NCBI GenBank assembly: GCA_964625775.1
Contig: CAZVEH010000078.1
Location: forward strand, 1 to 5,985
DNA: 5,985 nt
Origin: GCA-2786165 sp964625775
GTDB lineage: Bacteria; Pseudomonadota; Gammaproteobacteria; Legionellales; Legionellaceae
Direction: 5' to 3'
Position numbers and translations under genes: made by a program. How positions within the stretch are numbered: position 1 is the stretch's first letter; every line of letters begins with the position of its first letter. Shown in pieces: positions 1 to 5,985 of this stretch. Below the pieces are notes generated by a model. That model had not been told where the DNA came from. It ran no database searches and saw only the letters and a list, made by a program, of their open reading frames with translations.

Positions 1-50
1 GTGCCACACGACAGGAGATCCCTCGCTGCGCTCGGGATGACGTGGGGAGT
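1..50. repeat. GC-rich imperfect inverted repeat, probably one copy of a dispersed repeat
   Basis: The core at 19-37 reads TCCCTCGCTGCGCTCGGGA, an imperfect palindrome with TCCC/GGGA outer arms and GC/GC inner pairs. Outer bases CCAC (4-7) and GTGG (42-45) can extend the fold. The composition is far richer in GC than the neighbouring genes. Sequences of the form ATCCCGAGCGCAGCGAGGGAT are known as dispersed intergenic repeats in several bacterial genomes, including intracellular lineages. That this is such a copy is from memory and cannot be tested within one window. It lies 20 bp downstream of the toxin stop codon, so the transcript hairpin could also help end the toxin-antitoxin mRNA. There is no following U-run, so I do not call it an intrinsic terminator. 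The left end may be cut by the window edge. Confidence 0.55.
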
Positions 51-69
51 TACGATTTTGCCCTGATGT

Positions 70-345
70 TTAAGGCCATTTTCTTGACGTATGAATAATT
101 CGCACGATATATAAGATGTCTTGCTTTATTTGGTAGACGATAATGAGCGGTGTTCCGCTTACTACTAGTTCCTTAGTGTGAGGAACTCTGCCCGCTCTTC
201 CCATGCTTGGAAATGTCACTATATTTTCGATTGCCTCAACAACACGTTTCATAACTGCAAGTGCCGCATTAGGTTTGTCTTGGCTGATGTAGTCCTTGGT
301 AGATTGTAAATCTTGGGACGCAAGTTTGGTTAGTTTAATTTTCAC
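70..345 (-). CDS. RelE/ParE-family toxin of a type II toxin-antitoxin system
   Basis: This 91-residue protein has the size and layout of the RelE/ParE fold: an N-terminal strand (KIKLTKLA), two helices containing DLQSTKDYISQ and AVMKRVVEAIENI, then the conserved block FPSMGRAGRVPHTKEL, the strand pair VVSGTPLIIVYQI, and the ending ILYIVRIIHTSRKWP. The GRxGRVPxTxELVVxGTPxIIxYxI pattern and the H-x-x-R-x-W-P tail are typical of ParE-like toxins. Family members either poison DNA gyrase (ParE) or cleave ribosome-bound mRNA (RelE); the sequence favours the ParE-like branch but does not settle the target. The start is GTG at 345, which lies inside the antitoxin gene; the two reading frames overlap by 11 bp, which suggests translational coupling. 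The only purine-rich stretch upstream (AGGG) is poorly spaced, consistent with coupling. The gene looks intact, with TAA at 70-72. Confidence 0.9.
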   Translation of the reverse strand: MKIKLTKLASQDLQSTKDYISQDKPNAALAVMKRVVEAIENIVTFPSMGRAGRVPHTKELVVSGTPLIIVYQIKQDILYIVRIIHTSRKWP

Positions 346-580
346 CTAGTAGCCCTAACTCTTTTTTAACATCTACAAAATTAACAACATTACCTTGGTG
401 AATTTCTTGTAATCCACTTTGGATGGCTTGCACTTGCCATTCATGAAGGTCAAGATATTCCTCTATAGCTTCGGCGGCCAAATAGGATTTTGAGCGGTCG
501 ACGGATTGAGATAGTTTTTCTAATCGTTGCGCTACGTCGGTTGGTACTCTAACTGAAATAAGTGCCGATGGTGTCGCCAT
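335..580 (-). CDS. Ribbon-helix-helix (CopG/ParD-type) antitoxin
   Basis: This is an 81-residue protein when started at ATG 578-580. The N-terminal segment SALISVRVPTDVAQRLEKLSQSVDRSKSYLAAEAIEEYL shows the ribbon-helix-helix pattern: a beta strand with alternating residues (about 5-13), helix A (about 14-26), a turn, and helix B beginning at RSKSYLAAEAI (about 29-44). Such proteins bind operators as dimers. The C-terminal tail (about 45-81, HEWQVQAIQSGLQEIHQGNVVNFVDVKKELG) is the usual toxin-wrapping and neutralising region. I chose ATG 580 over the ATG at 601 because a GAGGT ribosome site (585-589) stands at proper distance from it, and the earlier start would add seven residues (MYTCEVF) absent from the family pattern. 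It is the first gene of a two-gene operon and overlaps the toxin start. Autorepression is expected from the family and fits the operator-like repeats upstream. Intact. Confidence 0.9.
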   Translation of the reverse strand: MATPSALISVRVPTDVAQRLEKLSQSVDRSKSYLAAEAIEEYLDLHEWQVQAIQSGLQEIHQGNVVNFVDVKKELGLLGEN

Positions 581-584
581 AAAT

Positions 585-589
585 ACCTC
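585..589 (-). promoter_or_regulatory. Ribosome binding site deciding the antitoxin start
   Basis: On the minus strand the sequence reads GAGGTATTTATG. The GAGGT core lies four bases before the ATG at 580 (GAGG, five bases). No comparable site precedes the in-frame ATG at 601, so the shorter antitoxin is preferred. Confidence 0.7.
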
Positions 590-591
590 AC

Positions 592-628
592 ATGTATACA
601 TTACAATAATATTAAATCATATGTATAT
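592..628. promoter_or_regulatory. Palindromic operator-like repeats for the toxin-antitoxin operon
   Basis: The word ATGTATA occurs twice, at 592-598 and 621-627, 29 bp apart, close to three helical turns. Within this stretch are three short perfect palindromes: TGTATACA (593-600), TAATATTA (607-614) and CATATG (618-623). They cover the region between the promoter -10 box and the antitoxin start, where ribbon-helix-helix antitoxins commonly bind to repress their own operon. The repeats are seen directly; the operator role is inferred, and AT-rich DNA gives some short palindromes by chance. Confidence 0.5.
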
Positions 629-635
629 TATAGCA
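627..635 (-). promoter_or_regulatory. Extended -10 promoter of the toxin-antitoxin operon
   Basis: The minus strand reads TGCTATAAT, a perfect TATAAT -10 hexamer (627-632) preceded by the TGn extended -10 element. No good -35 is found 16-18 bp upstream; an extended -10 can work without one. Transcription would start near 620, about 40 bases before the antitoxin ATG, within the operator-like repeats. Confidence 0.6.
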
Positions 636-760
636 TTTTTTAGTCATCAAAAACATATGAAAGATTATGCGTTGATTCACCTTATTTATCACAGCCTCAT
701 TCAGAAACTCCATTCAAACTTGGTCTATACTGCTGTCTTGTGATGTCATCTATATCCAAT
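636..760. other. Intergenic stretch without a supported gene
   Basis: This is the part of the 602-897 intergenic gap lying between the toxin-antitoxin promoter and the fold-back element. I see no supported gene, no clear terminator and no RNA gene. A 28-codon reading frame (657-743, plus strand) has no ribosome site and was not called. The word TATACT at 726-731 resembles a plus-strand -10 box but has no -35 partner. Confidence 0.5.
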
Positions 761-882
761 AGGACTTATGCAAAACCTCGATCTCTTCGCTAATTTTTGT
801 TTTTAATTCGGTCATTTAGTCCGGCTAAACTCCCTCATTAAAAACAAAACTTGCTTCGACCTCGAGGTTTTGCGTAAGTCCT
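761..882. mobile_element. 122-bp MITE-like fold-back element with near-perfect terminal inverted repeats
   Basis: The outer 21 bases at 761-781 (beginning AGGACTTATGCAAAACCTCG) and at 862-882 are inverted copies with one difference (T769 against G874). The symmetry continues inward: GTTTTTAAT on the left (799-807) matches ATTAAAAAC on the right, with runs of T and A around them. The centre is a small hairpin, TTTAG/CTAAA at 815-819 and 825-829 with a five-base loop. The whole unit can therefore fold as one long interrupted hairpin. TCCAA flanks both sides (755-759 and 884-888), each one base outside the arms, which looks like a 5-bp target duplication if the true ends are 760 and 883. It has no coding capacity. 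The arms resemble transposon ends, but I do not assign an IS family. It lies just past the synthetase stop and could form a transcript hairpin there. Confidence 0.75.
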
Positions 883-897
883 GTCCAAGATTGCATA

Positions 898-3800
898 TCA
901 ACCGTTGCTGATAATTTCACCTAATTTTTGTACGTTGGGGTCAAAAAAAATGGTTTCATGATTTCCAGGGGTTTGATGAACTTCTAGGTTATCCAAGATA
1001 AACGGCTTCCATAAATTATACGGATCATCAATGGCATGGAATGATTCCCATAACTCAGATGCTTTAAATAATACTGCTCCGCTCTTTAATGGTTTTAACT
1101 TGTAGTGAATAAGCAAATTTCGCCTATAGTTTTCAAGTTGTTCAAAATAATCGGTTTTTTTCTGTTCAGAAGCAGACAAGGTACTATCTTTATAGCTCAA
1201 TAAGTGACTACTATGTTGGTTCATCAATTCTTCAGGGTATTCAGCCCACCCATCAAAAAATCCCAAAAATGAAACCTTCTTTCCTGCTCTGATAATTTGA
1301 TGCGCCATCTCAAATGCGACAGTTGCCCCAAAGGATGCCCCACCTATAAAATAATTATCTCCACTGTATATCTGTGAAATCTGATGAAGATAATATTGCG
1401 CCATCTCTTCTAATGATTCAAAACGCAAATCATCTCCCTCAATACTGATATCTTGAATACCAAATACAGTGTATTTATCATGAATATGTTTTGCCAATTG
1501 TTTATACCAAAAGACAGAGCCTCCCACTGGATGTATCAAAAACAAAGGAATACCATTTGAATGATCCGAGAGTTTTATAACAGAACGTAGCTGAGTATTA
1601 TGGCATTGCTCACTGATTGGCATAATGAGCTTTTTTATTTTTTCCGCAAGCATAGTGATTGTTGGATACTCAAATAAATAAGAAAGTGGAATGTCTATTT
1701 TATAAAAGCTATTGAGTTCCGATATAATTTGTAGTGCAATTAAGGAATTTCCGCCCAGATCAAAAAAATCGTCACAAATCTTGATCTGATTATCATGAAA
1801 CGCTGTTTGCCAAATTTTTATGACATTGAGCTCGTATTCATCTAAGTCTGTATTGACATCATAATCAAAAACCAACAATTCGCTATGTTGTGCTTCGAGT
1901 GCTTTATAATCTATTTTTTCATTTTGTTTTAAAGGGATACTCTGGGTGACATAAAACTCTTTCGGAACCATATAGCTTGGCAAATGAGCAAGCAAAAAAG
2001 ATTTAATGTCATGAGAGGTCGGCGGATCTTTATCCACCACGATATAAGCACATAAGTATTTATTTTTAAAATGACTATTTTTAACAATTACTGCAGTTTG
2101 TTGAATAGAAGGGATCTTTAGCAAAACTGATTCAATGCCTGTGAGCTCAATTCGATATCCTTGAATTTTCACTTGAAAATCATTTCTTCCAAAAAATTGC
2201 AAATGACCATCTGGTAACCAACTGACCAAATCTCCTGTTTTATAAATGATGTCTGGCACATCATTAAAAGACGCAGCAATAAACCTTTCTTGAGTTAACA
2301 GGGGTTTTCCAATATACCCATTTGCCACTTGAGCGCCACCAATATATAGCTCGCCTTTCATGCCCAAAGGACAAACATTGTTATATTTATCTAAAATATA
2401 GCAAGTTGTGTTGAATGCTGGTTTGCCAATTGGAACACTTGAATGATAAGAACTCACATCTTTACCCACAAAATGTGATGTCGCTGAAACAGTGGTTTCG
2501 GTGGGACCGTATTCATTCACTATCTGGTGTGAAGGACATAGTTTTGCCCATTTCACTACATCTGAGATAGGTAAGGTGTCAGCACCCAAAAGAAGCACTT
2601 TTAACTCTGTAAGTTGTTGGACTATTTCTGGATAGTGCAAAAGCATTTCTAAATACCCTGGGGTCAATTCAACATGTGATATGTGATGACGAATCACATG
2701 CTGCAAGTAACGTTTGGGATCAGTTTTGGTTGCTTCGTTGCAGATAGCTATTTGACCACCTACCAGTAGTGGAGCTATCGTACATGGCACAGATAAATCG
2801 AATGCGATAGAAGAAGAGAAGTCAATAATACTTTTCTCGGTGAATTGGGTTGTTTCAGAGAACCATGTGCAATAATTTATAACATTTGACTGTGTAATCA
2901 TGACCCCTTTAGGATCACCGGTTGTTCCCGAGGTAAACATAATATACGCCAATTTTTGAACTTGTTTTTGCCTGGGTTCCAGGGTTGGTATCGAATGATA
3001 TTGACTCAATTGAGCGTCGTTGACACTATAAATTTTTACGGATTGATGTTCTGAAAAATGTGGTTTTAAGGTATCTAAATATTTTTCTGCGCTTATGATC
3101 GCTGTTAAACCAGCAATCTCGGTGATCATTTCGATTTTCAGCATCGGGTATCGTGTATCTAATGGCACATAGACACAGCCCGCTTTTAGTATTCCCAAGA
3201 TGATTGCAAACATCTCAACGCTGCGCTCGATATAGAGGCCAATAAGCGTTTGGGGTGTGATGCATTGTGATTCGATAAACTTAACAATACATTCCGATTG
3301 CTCCCACAGTTGACGATACGAAATAACATGATCATCCATCAAAAGAGCAGGGGCATTGGGCCGTGCGAACACTTGCGCTTCGAAAAGAGCTGTAATAGAC
3401 GTTTCAGGAATGGCTTTCTCGACGCCTTTCCCTAAATCATTTAAAAGACTATTTCGTTCTTCATCGGTCAAAAAACAAAAGGCATTCACATCAGCATGGG
3501 AATTGTCTAATAGTGTATTAATAATATTAGAGATATGGGCTGGCATATTATGAATCAAATCTTTTAATTCACAAAAATGATGATGTGTATCAAATCGATG
3601 ATAGATATGGAGTTCATTGGTTTGTTTTTCATACTCAAAATAAAGAACAGTGCTTTCTGGTAATTGAGCTGGGTTTATTTTTTCAGAAAAATTAACACAA
3701 ACCCCAGATTCTATGGATATGGTTTTTAAAGAGGGGTGACGCACTGCTAAATCGGTAAAAAATGTTTTATTTTTTTCCAATATCTTGATGTGTTTACCGA

Positions 3801-5106
3801 CATAACGCAGTACACCCCCCAAAGAAATTTTATTAGACCATTCGACTGTGAGTGGTATAAACAAGGAGAATAAATTTCCATAAAACTTACTCAGTCTTTT
3901 ATGTTTTTTATGTGCAAGAAACACAGAAAATTTTTCATAGTTATTTAATCTATGTAAGTAAGTTAATAAGGCGGCTGTTGCTATTTCTTTTAATTTCTTA
4001 GGATTGCACGTATTGAGTCTTTTCAAAGAAATGGTATGTGATTTTTCGAGTTTTTCAGTTAAGCGTGCATTAGGGTTATTAAAAAACAAAGTATGCTCAT
4101 GCATGTCTTCGATTTGAGTCACCCAATGATGTTCATGCCTTAAAAGCATAGGATACAAACGGTTTATTGCATTTAACGTGGTTTGCTTTAGATCAGGAAA
4201 ACGATACCCTACTTTCATGCCAAATTTATTAACTACCTTCTCTACGCATAAAACTTCCCCACTTTTTGAAAGAAATTTTTTTATTTCAAGCGCATGGTTG
4301 ATTGTAGCAATATATATGGCCCGCTCATCTATAGCTAAAACGGTGCCAGGTTTAACAGTCCCACATTCTATGGGCGACAGACTCATGTCCATAGGAATGA
4401 GATAGTCGTCATTGAAATAAACTTTTAGGGATCCCACATGGTTTTTATAGTGATCGGAAGTCAGAGCTCTATGTATTCTAATAATAAATTCAGCAGTAAA
4501 AACTTGCCAAGCTATAAAACCAAAATTGGGTAAAACATGCCTCTGACCATAATAGCTTCTGTTTTCTAATTGTTGTTTATAAAGCGTCATATTTTTTGAT
4601 TCAATATCAAAAACTAATGCTGAAAATGACTTTATTGCATGCTCGTAACAACGAAGATTCAAAGAAAAAGCAGTATCATCTTCAAAAATAGGGATTCTTT
4701 CTTGTTTGACGATATCACCTGCATCAATTTTATCGCTAACAATATGCCAAGTCACACCGTGCTCTTTTTCGGCGTTTATGATAGACCATGTCGTTGCATT
4801 CAAGCCGGCATATTTTGGCAGCAAAGAATCATGATAATTGATCACATAACAACGTGCCAAATCCATGATTTCAGGAGAGATAATATAGCTATTAACAATG
4901 CTAAAAATATAATCAACTTTTATGATGTTATTTTTTGTGAGTGCGTTGATATCTTTTGCATATAAAATATTATGCTGGTTCGCCCAGGCTTCGACATCTG
5001 GGTTAGGTGAAATCACACATTCAATCACATGATGGTTGTTTAATAAAATATTTGCGCATTGAATTAATAAACTGTCCTCACCTATTAAATAACAAGAAAA
5101 CCGCAT
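898..5106 (-). CDS. Single-module nonribosomal peptide synthetase: formyltransferase, partial condensation lobe, adenylation, carrier, thioesterase
   Basis: This is a 1402-residue cytosolic megaenzyme. Residues 1-170 are a formyltransferase of the Fmt type: INYHDSLLP and KIDAGD supply the catalytic Asn90, His92 and Asp128. Residues about 195-285 resemble the Fmt C-terminal domain. Residues about 310-545 resemble only the C-terminal lobe of a condensation domain; HHxxxDG is absent. The adenylation domain (about 570-1075) shows LKAGCVYVPLD, YIMFTSGTTGDPKGV (721-735), FDLSV, NEYGPTE, YKTGDL, GRNDFQVKIQGYRIE and the catalytic Lys1064 in QNEKID. The carrier has LGGNSL with Ser1121 for phosphopantetheine. 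The thioesterase (about 1175-1402) has GASFG (Ser1258), Asp1285 and His1383. By analogy with the start module of linear gramicidin synthetase, the inferred path is activation of one amino acid, formylation on the carrier from formyl-tetrahydrofolate, and release. The substrate is unknown. The ATG at 5106 follows a good ribosome site. The gene appears intact and has no other biosynthetic gene beside it here. Confidence 0.93.
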   Translation of the reverse strand: MRFSCYLIGEDSLLIQCANILLNNHHVIECVISPNPDVEAWANQHNILYAKDINALTKNNIIKVDYIFSIVNSYIISPEIMDLARCYVINYHDSLLPKYAGLNATTWSIINAEKEHGVTWHIVSDKIDAGDIVKQERIPIFEDDTAFSLNLRCYEHAIKSFSALVFDIESKNMTLYKQQLENRSYYGQRHVLPNFGFIAWQVFTAEFIIRIHRALTSDHYKNHVGSLKVYFNDDYLIPMDMSLSPIECGTVKPGTVLAIDERAIYIATINHALEIKKFLSKSGEVLCVEKVVNKFGMKVGYRFPDLKQTTLNAINRLYPMLLRHEHHWVTQIEDMHEHTLFFNNPNARLTEKLEKSHTISLKRLNTCNPKKLKEIATAALLTYLHRLNNYEKFSVFLAHKKHKRLSKFYGNLFSLFIPLTVEWSNKISLGGVLRYVGKHIKILEKNKTFFTDLAVRHPSLKTISIESGVCVNFSEKINPAQLPESTVLYFEYEKQTNELHIYHRFDTHHHFCELKDLIHNMPAHISNIINTLLDNSHADVNAFCFLTDEERNSLLNDLGKGVEKAIPETSITALFEAQVFARPNAPALLMDDHVISYRQLWEQSECIVKFIESQCITPQTLIGLYIERSVEMFAIILGILKAGCVYVPLDTRYPMLKIEMITEIAGLTAIISAEKYLDTLKPHFSEHQSVKIYSVNDAQLSQYHSIPTLEPRQKQVQKLAYIMFTSGTTGDPKGVMITQSNVINYCTWFSETTQFTEKSIIDFSSSIAFDLSVPCTIAPLLVGGQIAICNEATKTDPKRYLQHVIRHHISHVELTPGYLEMLLHYPEIVQQLTELKVLLLGADTLPISDVVKWAKLCPSHQIVNEYGPTETTVSATSHFVGKDVSSYHSSVPIGKPAFNTTCYILDKYNNVCPLGMKGELYIGGAQVANGYIGKPLLTQERFIAASFNDVPDIIYKTGDLVSWLPDGHLQFFGRNDFQVKIQGYRIELTGIESVLLKIPSIQQTAVIVKNSHFKNKYLCAYIVVDKDPPTSHDIKSFLLAHLPSYMVPKEFYVTQSIPLKQNEKIDYKALEAQHSELLVFDYDVNTDLDEYELNVIKIWQTAFHDNQIKICDDFFDLGGNSLIALQIISELNSFYKIDIPLSYLFEYPTITMLAEKIKKLIMPISEQCHNTQLRSVIKLSDHSNGIPLFLIHPVGGSVFWYKQLAKHIHDKYTVFGIQDISIEGDDLRFESLEEMAQYYLHQISQIYSGDNYFIGGASFGATVAFEMAHQIIRAGKKVSFLGFFDGWAEYPEELMNQHSSHLLSYKDSTLSASEQKKTDYFEQLENYRRNLLIHYKLKPLKSGAVLFKASELWESFHAIDDPYNLWKPFILDNLEVHQTPGNHETIFFDPNVQKLGEIISNG

Positions 5107-5173
5107 ACTTTTTTCCTTGGTTAATCTATACTTTTATTTATAAAACACAATCGAAAGTCAATGGCAATATGTC
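5107..5173. promoter_or_regulatory. Divergent promoter region between synthetase and sensor kinase
   Basis: Only 67 bp separate the two divergent starts. The palindrome TTTATAAA (5137-5144) provides a TATAAA -10-like hexamer on each strand. For the kinase (plus strand), TTGGTT (5117-5122), a 16-bp gap and TATAAA (5139-5144) make a plausible though weak promoter. For the synthetase (minus strand), TTGACT (5156-5161) is a good -35, but the nearest -10-like words lie 13 bp (TATAAA) or 15 bp (TAAATA) away, shorter than ideal, which could mean help from an activator. The promoter assignments are inferred by eye. Confidence 0.4.
5113..5118 (-). promoter_or_regulatory. Ribosome binding site of the synthetase gene
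   Basis: The minus strand reads AAGGAAAAAAGTATG. The AAGGA core sits at normal distance from the ATG at 5106 and supports that start, which also opens directly into the first strand of the formyltransferase fold. Confidence 0.7.
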
Positions 5174-5985
5174 ATGAAGAATACTGGTTTAAACCACAAA
5201 TTATACGACCCTTTTTTTGTGACACTATCAAAACATATCCGAGAGGCCGTAATTGTTTTAGACAATAAATGCAATATTTTACTCTTCAATCCGTACGCTG
5301 AAAAGTTATTTTCCATCTCCCAAAAAGATGCTCTACAAAAATCTTTTAAACAAATTTGCTTGGATAAAAACGTCGAATACTTTATTCAGCCATATCTTTC
5401 CGTGGTAGCTCAAAAAACATCCCTTACCATTCCACAGGACAAAAATGAATGGAGTGTCTTATGGAATTTTGATTTAATTGAATACAATAATAACAACTTT
5501 TATCTACTGGTAACAACAGGCATACATGAAAACGCCAATCAAAATGAGATTTTAAAGCTAGAAACTCTTGTAGAGAACATGCCATACAATGTTTACTGGA
5601 TGGATAAAAATTGTCTTATGATGGGGTGTAATCAGAACGTATTGAACATGTTATCTTTGACAAAAGAAGAGTTCAAAGGAAAATCGTATGAGGAATTAGC
5701 TGTATTAGGTCATTGGCCACCAGGTTTAGCAAATACTTTTAAACAAGATGATATGTATGTTCTCAAAACTGGAATACCCATTATAACAAAAGAAGATCCT
5801 CCCTTACCTAATGGGAAGGGTGGTGAATTCAATTTTTTAACGAGCCGTGTACCTATTAGAAATCGACACGGGGAAATTATCGGCGTGGCTGGTATTTCAA
5901 CTGATGTTTCTGCCTTGAAAGCGGCCAAGCAAAAAGCTGAAGCCGCCAATCATGCCAAAACAGAATTTATAGCAAACATGAGTCA
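5174..5985 (+). CDS. Double-PAS sensor histidine kinase, 3' end beyond the window
   Basis: The frame stays open from ATG 5174 to the window edge, giving 270 residues and two bases of the next codon. Residues about 15-115 look like a first PAS domain (HIREAVIVLDNKCNILLFNPYAEKLF is a typical PAS opening). Residues about 128-248 form a second PAS domain, from LVENMPYNVYWMDKNC to the usual end VPIRNRHGEIIGVAGISTDVS. A helical linker (ALKAAKQKAEAANHAK) leads into the H-box, TEFIANMS, and the window stops at CA of what should be the phospho-acceptor His271 codon. No membrane segment or signal peptide appears, so sensing is probably cytoplasmic. In family members a DHp/ATPase core follows, often with a receiver domain. 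ATG 5174 is the first possible start, since an in-frame stop lies at 5141-5143; its ribosome site is weak. It is transcribed away from the synthetase. The style resembles Legionellales PAS kinases. Confidence 0.88.
   Translation, partial: MKNTGLNHKLYDPFFVTLSKHIREAVIVLDNKCNILLFNPYAEKLFSISQKDALQKSFKQICLDKNVEYFIQPYLSVVAQKTSLTIPQDKNEWSVLWNFDLIEYNNNNFYLLVTTGIHENANQNEILKLETLVENMPYNVYWMDKNCLMMGCNQNVLNMLSLTKEEFKGKSYEELAVLGHWPPGLANTFKQDDMYVLKTGIPIITKEDPPLPNGKGGEFNFLTSRVPIRNRHGEIIGVAGISTDVSALKAAKQKAEAANHAKTEFIANMS

Noticed and set aside
581..601. Earlier antitoxin start at ATG 601, adding MYTCEVF.
   Set aside because: It has no ribosome site and lies inside the operator-like repeats, while ATG 580 has a well-placed GAGGT.
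657..743. Plus-strand 28-codon reading frame beginning MKDYALIHLIYH.
   Set aside because: No ribosome binding site, no convincing promoter and no recognisable motif; of a length expected by chance in an intergenic region.
3356..3553. Plus-strand open frame opposite the synthetase.
   Set aside because: It is antisense to the boundary between the condensation-like and adenylation domains, and its translation has no domain pattern. The same applies to plus-strand frames at 4178-4405 and 4639-4965.
4126..4131. Adjacent histidines (H326, H327, in EHHWVTQIED) that could be mistaken for the condensation HHxxxDG motif.
   Set aside because: The residues that follow are WVTQI rather than xxxDG, and the surrounding sequence matches a later part of the condensation fold.
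5161..5265. Plus-strand ATG at 5161 as an alternative start upstream of the kinase.
   Set aside because: It is in a different frame and stops after about 34 codons without any motif; the PAS frame begins at 5174.
5710..5949. Minus-strand open frame of 79 codons.
   Set aside because: It lies antisense to the second PAS domain and kinase linker, whose protein pattern is clear; it has no domain features.
1..5985. CRISPR array, tRNA, rRNA or intact transposase gene.
   Set aside because: No regularly spaced direct repeats, tRNA-like cloverleaf or rRNA sequence, and no transposase motifs, were seen on either strand.

Overview
The window reads as AT-rich gammaproteobacterial accessory DNA. The style of the partial sensor kinase, the presence of a short toxin-antitoxin pair and the repeat at the left edge suggest a member of the Legionellales or a similar host-associated lineage. 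That placement is an inference from protein flavour, not from a marker gene.

Layout from left to right. Bases 1-50 hold a GC-rich imperfect inverted repeat of a dispersed-repeat type. Bases 70-580 hold a minus-strand toxin-antitoxin operon: a ribbon-helix-helix antitoxin gene followed by an overlapping RelE/ParE-family toxin gene. An extended -10 promoter and palindromic operator-like repeats lie just upstream, at 592-635. Bases 761-882 are a 122-bp fold-back element resembling a MITE, with near-perfect 21-bp terminal inverted repeats and a TCCAA direct repeat one base outside each end. It lies only 15 bp past the stop codon of the large gene.

Bases 898-5106 (minus strand) encode one 1402-residue nonribosomal peptide synthetase. 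Its order is formyltransferase, formyltransferase C-terminal-like region, partial condensation-like lobe, adenylation, carrier (PCP) and thioesterase. All key residues of the formyltransferase, adenylation, carrier and thioesterase domains are present. The condensation-like part lacks its N-terminal lobe and the HHxxxDG catalytic motif. The protein therefore looks like a self-contained one-module enzyme that activates one amino acid, formylates it on the carrier and releases it.

A 67-bp divergent intergenic region (5107-5173) separates it from a plus-strand gene that runs off the right edge. That gene encodes a double-PAS sensor histidine kinase, and the window ends two bases into the expected phospho-acceptor His codon. 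The arrangement suggests, but does not prove, that the kinase helps control the synthetase. The most interesting item is the compact formylating synthetase with an unusual adenylation pocket rich in glutamate.
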